From Paraclostridium sordellii (lineage in GTDB: Bacteria; Bacillota; Clostridia; Peptostreptococcales; Peptostreptococcaceae): a DNA stretch of 64,000 nucleotides. The stretch covers positions 1,325,911 to 1,389,910 of the forward strand of contig NZ_LN679998.1 in the NCBI RefSeq assembly GCF_000953675.1, read 5' to 3'. The number at the start of each line of letters is the position of its first letter. Position 1 is the first letter of the stretch. The notes beneath the pieces are model-generated. The model was not told the origin of the DNA. It ran no database searches and saw nothing but the letters and a program-made list of their open reading frames with translations. Below, piece by piece: positions 62,647 to 64,000 of the stretch. The position numbers were made by a program, and so were the translations under genes.

Positions 62647-62951
62647 TACTTCTAATGATAATAATTTTTCAAAATTAAGTAATACAATATTACATAGATT
62701 AAGTCATTCAATAATAAATTCGATAACAGAAAAAAATAAATAAATGTATAATTAAATTGAAGGTTTTTATAAATCATTAATAAATGTTTTTTCAGCGTGA
62801 AAAATTATTTCACACCATAAATATTAGATTTTATTCCATAATATACATATATATCTATATTTATGATAATATTTAAATTAATTAAAGGAAAATAATGGAT
62901 TATGAAAAACTTATATTAAGTTGGCATTAAATAAAACAATGGGAGGAAAAG
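62647..62951. other. Intergenic region before the ABC exporter
   Basis: About 300 bases. It has a short inverted repeat (GTGAAAAATTATTTCAC, ~62797-62813) that could be an operator, and an 11-codon ATG frame at 62894 behind AAAGGAAA that may be chance. No gene is called. Confidence 0.4.
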
Positions 62952-63755
62952 ATGATAGAAGTAAGAAATTTATGTAAATCTTTTACTAGAGTTGTAAAAG
63001 ATAATGGCTCAAAGAAAAAAAGTAAATTTTCAAAGCACAAAACAAAGAAAGAGGACTTCTTAGCTGTAAACAATATTAGTTTTGAAGCTAAAGAAGGAGA
63101 AATCTTAGGAATTTTAGGACCAAATGGAGCAGGTAAAACAACTCTACTTAGAATGCTTGGAGGAATACTAACTCCTACATCAGGTAGTATAAATGTTTGT
63201 GGATATGATTACTCAATTGATAAAAATTCAGCAAAAAAAGAAATTGGATATTTATCTGGAAATACAAAGTTGTATAATCGTCTTTCTCCAAGAGAGCTAT
63301 TAACAACTTTTGCAAGTTTATATGAAATGCCAAAGGACGAGATAGAAAAGTCTATAAATGAAGTAATAGATATAATGGGCATGGAAAGTTTTATAGATAA
63401 TAGAATAGAAAATTTATCTACAGGTCAAACTCAAAGAACTTCAATAGCAAGATGCCTAATTCACTCACCTAAAATTTATATATTTGATGAGCCAACATTA
63501 GGTTTAGATGTTATAAGTAGTAAATCTATTATAGATTTTATGAAAAATGAGAAAAAAAGAGGAAAAACAGTTTTATATTCAACTCACTACATGGAAGAAG
63601 CTGAAACTCTATGTGATAGAATAATGATGATTCACCAAGGTGAAGTAATTGCAATTGGAACTCCAACAGAGTTAAAAGAAAAGACAGAGACAGATAATTT
63701 AAGAGATGTATTTATAACTCTTGCAAGTGAAAGAGGTGATTTATTTGAGGACTAA
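62952..63755 (+). CDS. ABC transporter ATP-binding protein (NatA-like)
   Basis: The 267-residue protein has a Lys-rich insert (~residues 17-36), then Walker A GPNGAGKTT, signature LSTGQTQR, Walker B IYIFDEP and switch His in STHY. The arrangement and partner fit NatA-type exporter ATPases (Na+ or other). The substrate is not known. GGGAGGA precedes the ATG. It overlaps the permease start by 11 bases. Confidence 0.9.
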   Translation: MIEVRNLCKSFTRVVKDNGSKKKSKFSKHKTKKEDFLAVNNISFEAKEGEILGILGPNGAGKTTLLRMLGGILTPTSGSINVCGYDYSIDKNSAKKEIGYLSGNTKLYNRLSPRELLTTFASLYEMPKDEIEKSINEVIDIMGMESFIDNRIENLSTGQTQRTSIARCLIHSPKIYIFDEPTLGLDVISSKSIIDFMKNEKKRGKTVLYSTHYMEEAETLCDRIMMIHQGEVIAIGTPTELKEKTETDNLRDVFITLASERGDLFED

Positions 63756-64000
63756 AATAGTAAATCAAATATTTAAAAAAGAAATTCTAGATATATTAAG
63801 AGATAAAAAGACTATATTTATGATGATTATACTACCTATTATTTTATATCCCATTTTAATGGTTGGTATGACGCAAGTTATGTCGATGTCTATGAATAGT
63901 ATGGAAAAAGAAAACATAAATATAGCATTTAACAAAAAACCAGATGCTATATTAAATGAAGTTATAAAAGAAACTAATGTAAATAGAAAAAAGGATAATA
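63745..64000 (+). CDS. ABC-2 type permease (NatB-like), cut by the right edge
   Basis: A TTG start at 63745 follows AGAGGTGAT and overlaps the ATPase end. The visible ~85 residues (beginning MRTKIVNQIFKKEILDIL) include a first membrane helix (TIFMMIILPIILYPILMVG) and a polar extracytoplasmic start, as in NatB-type ABC-2 permeases. It pairs with the upstream ATPase. The gene continues beyond the window. Confidence 0.8.
   Translation, partial: MRTKIVNQIFKKEILDILRDKKTIFMMIILPIILYPILMVGMTQVMSMSMNSMEKENINIAFNKKPDAILNEVIKETNVNRKKDN

Noticed and set aside
62894-62929. 11-codon leader peptide (MDYEKLILSWH) before the NatA-like gene
   Set aside because: Only weak ribosome site and no supporting structure or repeated codons; chance is likely.
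1-64000. CRISPR arrays, insertion sequences, tRNA or rRNA genes
   Set aside because: No regularly spaced repeats, transposase motifs or cloverleaf/rRNA sequences were seen on reading.

Overview
The window is very AT-rich, with tightly packed genes, strong AGGAGG-type ribosome binding sites, frequent TTG/GTG starts and hairpin-plus-T-run terminators. This points to a low-GC Gram-positive anaerobe of the Clostridia. The gene set (flavodiiron/rubredoxin/NADH-rubredoxin reductase fusion, rubrerythrin, EcsC protein, Cys-rich C_GCAxxG_C_C protein, HesB-like selenoproteins, SpoIVB-type S55 peptidase) fits the Peptostreptococcaceae (Clostridioides/Paraclostridium/Romboutsia relatives). The exact genus is inference. 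I see no prophage, insertion sequence, CRISPR array, rRNA or tRNA; this looks like ordinary chromosome.

Layout. 1-8.3 kb: end of an ABC exporter, a DUF975 protein, small proteins, a TDT transporter, a secreted glucosaminidase, a stay-green family protein and a SpoIVB-like peptidase/lipase pair. 8.4-13.6 kb: NagE-type PTS transporter, a UGA-interrupted HesB-like selenoprotein gene, and a class A PBP with a proline-rich tail. 13.7-18 kb: a metal-ion block with a cation exchanger behind a yybP-ykoY (Mn2+) riboswitch and CorA behind an unusual leader with an 18-codon ORF, then an aldo/keto reductase and a preQ1-I riboswitch driving queT. 18-24 kb: phosphoesterase, lipoprotein rhodanese, a YnjBCD-like ABC importer and a NUDIX hydrolase. 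24.4-30.5 kb: rubrerythrin, nitronate monooxygenase, MATE exporter, RNase Z, rhodanese, GNAT. 30.7-36.1 kb: two tandem Xaa-Pro aminopeptidases, each with an identical CcpA cre box on its -35 element, then a POT peptide transporter. 36.3-41.3 kb: Gfo/Idh/MocA dehydrogenase, XRE-cupin regulator, GntP-type permease, gate-domain protein. 41.5-51.4 kb: the class D flavodiiron protein, a flippase-like membrane protein, a second HesB-like selenoprotein, leaderless L,D-transpeptidase, topoisomerase III and a TetR regulator. 51.7-64 kb: DegV, TIM-barrel isomerase, S41 peptidase, PepSY protein, cysK-cysE, heme oxygenase, EcsC, small membrane proteins, and the start of an ABC-2 exporter cut by the right edge.

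Functional threads: peptide and proline use under carbon catabolite control (pepP pair plus POT transporter); oxygen and peroxide defence (flavodiiron protein, rubrerythrin, heme oxygenase, selenoproteins); metal homeostasis under RNA control; cell-wall remodelling (PBP, glucosaminidase, L,D-transpeptidase). The least expected content is the pair of selenoprotein genes, which ordinary ORF calling misses because UGA is read as stop, and the corA leader.
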